From Alphaproteobacteria bacterium (GTDB lineage: Bacteria > Pseudomonadota > Alphaproteobacteria > Rickettsiales > JAFLCR01), in assembly GCA_017302755.1 (NCBI GenBank), contig JAFLCR010000136.1, forward strand, positions 1 through 6,239: DNA of 6,239 nucleotides, in the 5' to 3' direction. Made by a program: the position numbers and the translations under genes. Under the pieces are notes generated by a model that was not told where the DNA came from, did no database searches, and worked only from the letters and a program-made list of their open reading frames with translations. Shown piece after piece: positions 5,806-6,239 of this stretch (its first letter is position 1; every line of letters starts with the position of its first letter).

Positions 5806-6239
5806 TAGGAAGCTTTTGCCAGCCTGTTGTTGATGGCTTCCCCGATACCCGACTCGGGAAGCGGAGCGACGCTGATGCGAGTAATATCCTGTGACTCCAG
5901 CATGCGCAGGTGACGAAACAGGTTGGCGGCAGCCTCTGCCAGATCACCGCTTTCGCTGAGGTTTAGCGTGACTCTCGCGCCTTTGGCCGGTTTGGGCCCG
6001 AACGCCAGGTACCCCTCATCCTCCTCCGGCTCGGTCACATTCAACCGCACCTTCTTGCTCGGCGCGTAATGGCTTTTCAGCATCCCCGGCGCTTTGATCG
6101 CTTCGTCATGCGCCGCGAAACCCACCTGCCCGACCACTTTCTCCAGCATTTCCGGCGTCACGCTTCCCGGGCGGAGCAGGGCGGGGCGCTCGCCGGTGAG
6201 GTCGATCACCGTCGATTCGATGCCCACCGCGCATGGGCC
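5802..6239 (-). CDS. L-threonylcarbamoyladenylate synthase, Sua5/YrdC/YwlC type (C-terminal part)
   Basis: This enzyme makes threonylcarbamoyl-AMP from threonine, bicarbonate and ATP, the first step in forming t6A at position 37 of ANN-decoding tRNAs in the cytoplasm. Only the last 145 residues are in the window; the frame is open to the right edge and the N-terminal part of the YrdC domain lies beyond it. The visible part begins GPCAVGIESTVIDL, the end of the YrdC domain, then LLRPGSVTPEML, the linker motif APGMLKSHYAP at 50-60 typical of Sua5-type proteins, and a C-terminal Sua5 domain with GYLAFGP. The Sua5 domain distinguishes it from the shorter TsaC. A GTG at 6227 is inside the conserved GPCAVGIEST motif and is not the true start. 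The TAG stop (5802-5804) overlaps the TAA of the PP2C-like gene tail to tail. Confidence 0.93.
   Translation of the reverse strand, partial: GPCAVGIESTVIDLTGERPALLRPGSVTPEMLEKVVGQVGFAAHDEAIKAPGMLKSHYAPSKKVRLNVTEPEEDEGYLAFGPKPAKGARVTLNLSESGDLAEAAANLFRHLRMLESQDITRISVAPLPESGIGEAINNRLAKASY

Noticed and set aside
5802..6227. GTG at 6227 as the start of a short independent gene
   Set aside because: The codon lies inside the conserved GPCAVGIEST segment of Sua5-type proteins and the frame stays open to the window edge, so the gene is simply cut by the window.

Overview
The window looks like chromosomal DNA from a GC-rich, Gram-negative bacterium, most likely an alphaproteobacterium or a close relative. 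The reasons are high GC in the housekeeping genes, the style of the RsmA, Gmk and Sua5 sequences, an O-antigen-ligase-type membrane protein, and a GTCATCCCGG...CCGGGAT intergenic palindrome of a kind I recall from alphaproteobacteria. The genus cannot be told from the sequence alone.

Layout from left to right: (1) the last 27 codons of an unidentified + strand gene, overlapping the start of rsmA (16S rRNA dimethyladenosine transferase, + strand) by an ATGA; (2) a convergent intergenic stretch with two GC-rich hairpins; (3) a - strand O-antigen ligase/polymerase-like membrane protein; (4) a 241-bp array of three copies of an 82-bp unit containing nested hairpins; (5) gmk (guanylate kinase, - strand), with the repeat array lying between it and the ligase-like gene on the same strand; (6) a divergent + strand short-chain dehydrogenase/reductase (SDR), whose 3' end passes into an AT-rich stretch; (7) a 540-residue + strand protein with all the main sequence signatures of a PP2C-type Ser/Thr phosphatase, but in an unusual order, followed by about 230 residues I do not recognise; (8) the C-terminal part of a - strand Sua5/TsaC-type threonylcarbamoyl-AMP synthase, whose stop overlaps the phosphatase-like gene tail to tail and which runs off the right edge.

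Most genes are independent housekeeping functions (rRNA methylation, GMP phosphorylation, tRNA t6A formation) plus one cell-surface glycan gene. They do not form an obvious single pathway. The most unusual item is the PP2C-like protein. Its DGMGG metal-binding motif, normally near the N-terminus, sits after the end of the catalytic domain, and the matching segment is missing from the normal place. This suggests a circular permutation or an internal relocation of the domain. The gene has lower GC than its neighbours, an AT-rich leader with a palindrome, and no evident partner kinase in the window, so it may be an accessory or acquired gene between conserved ones.
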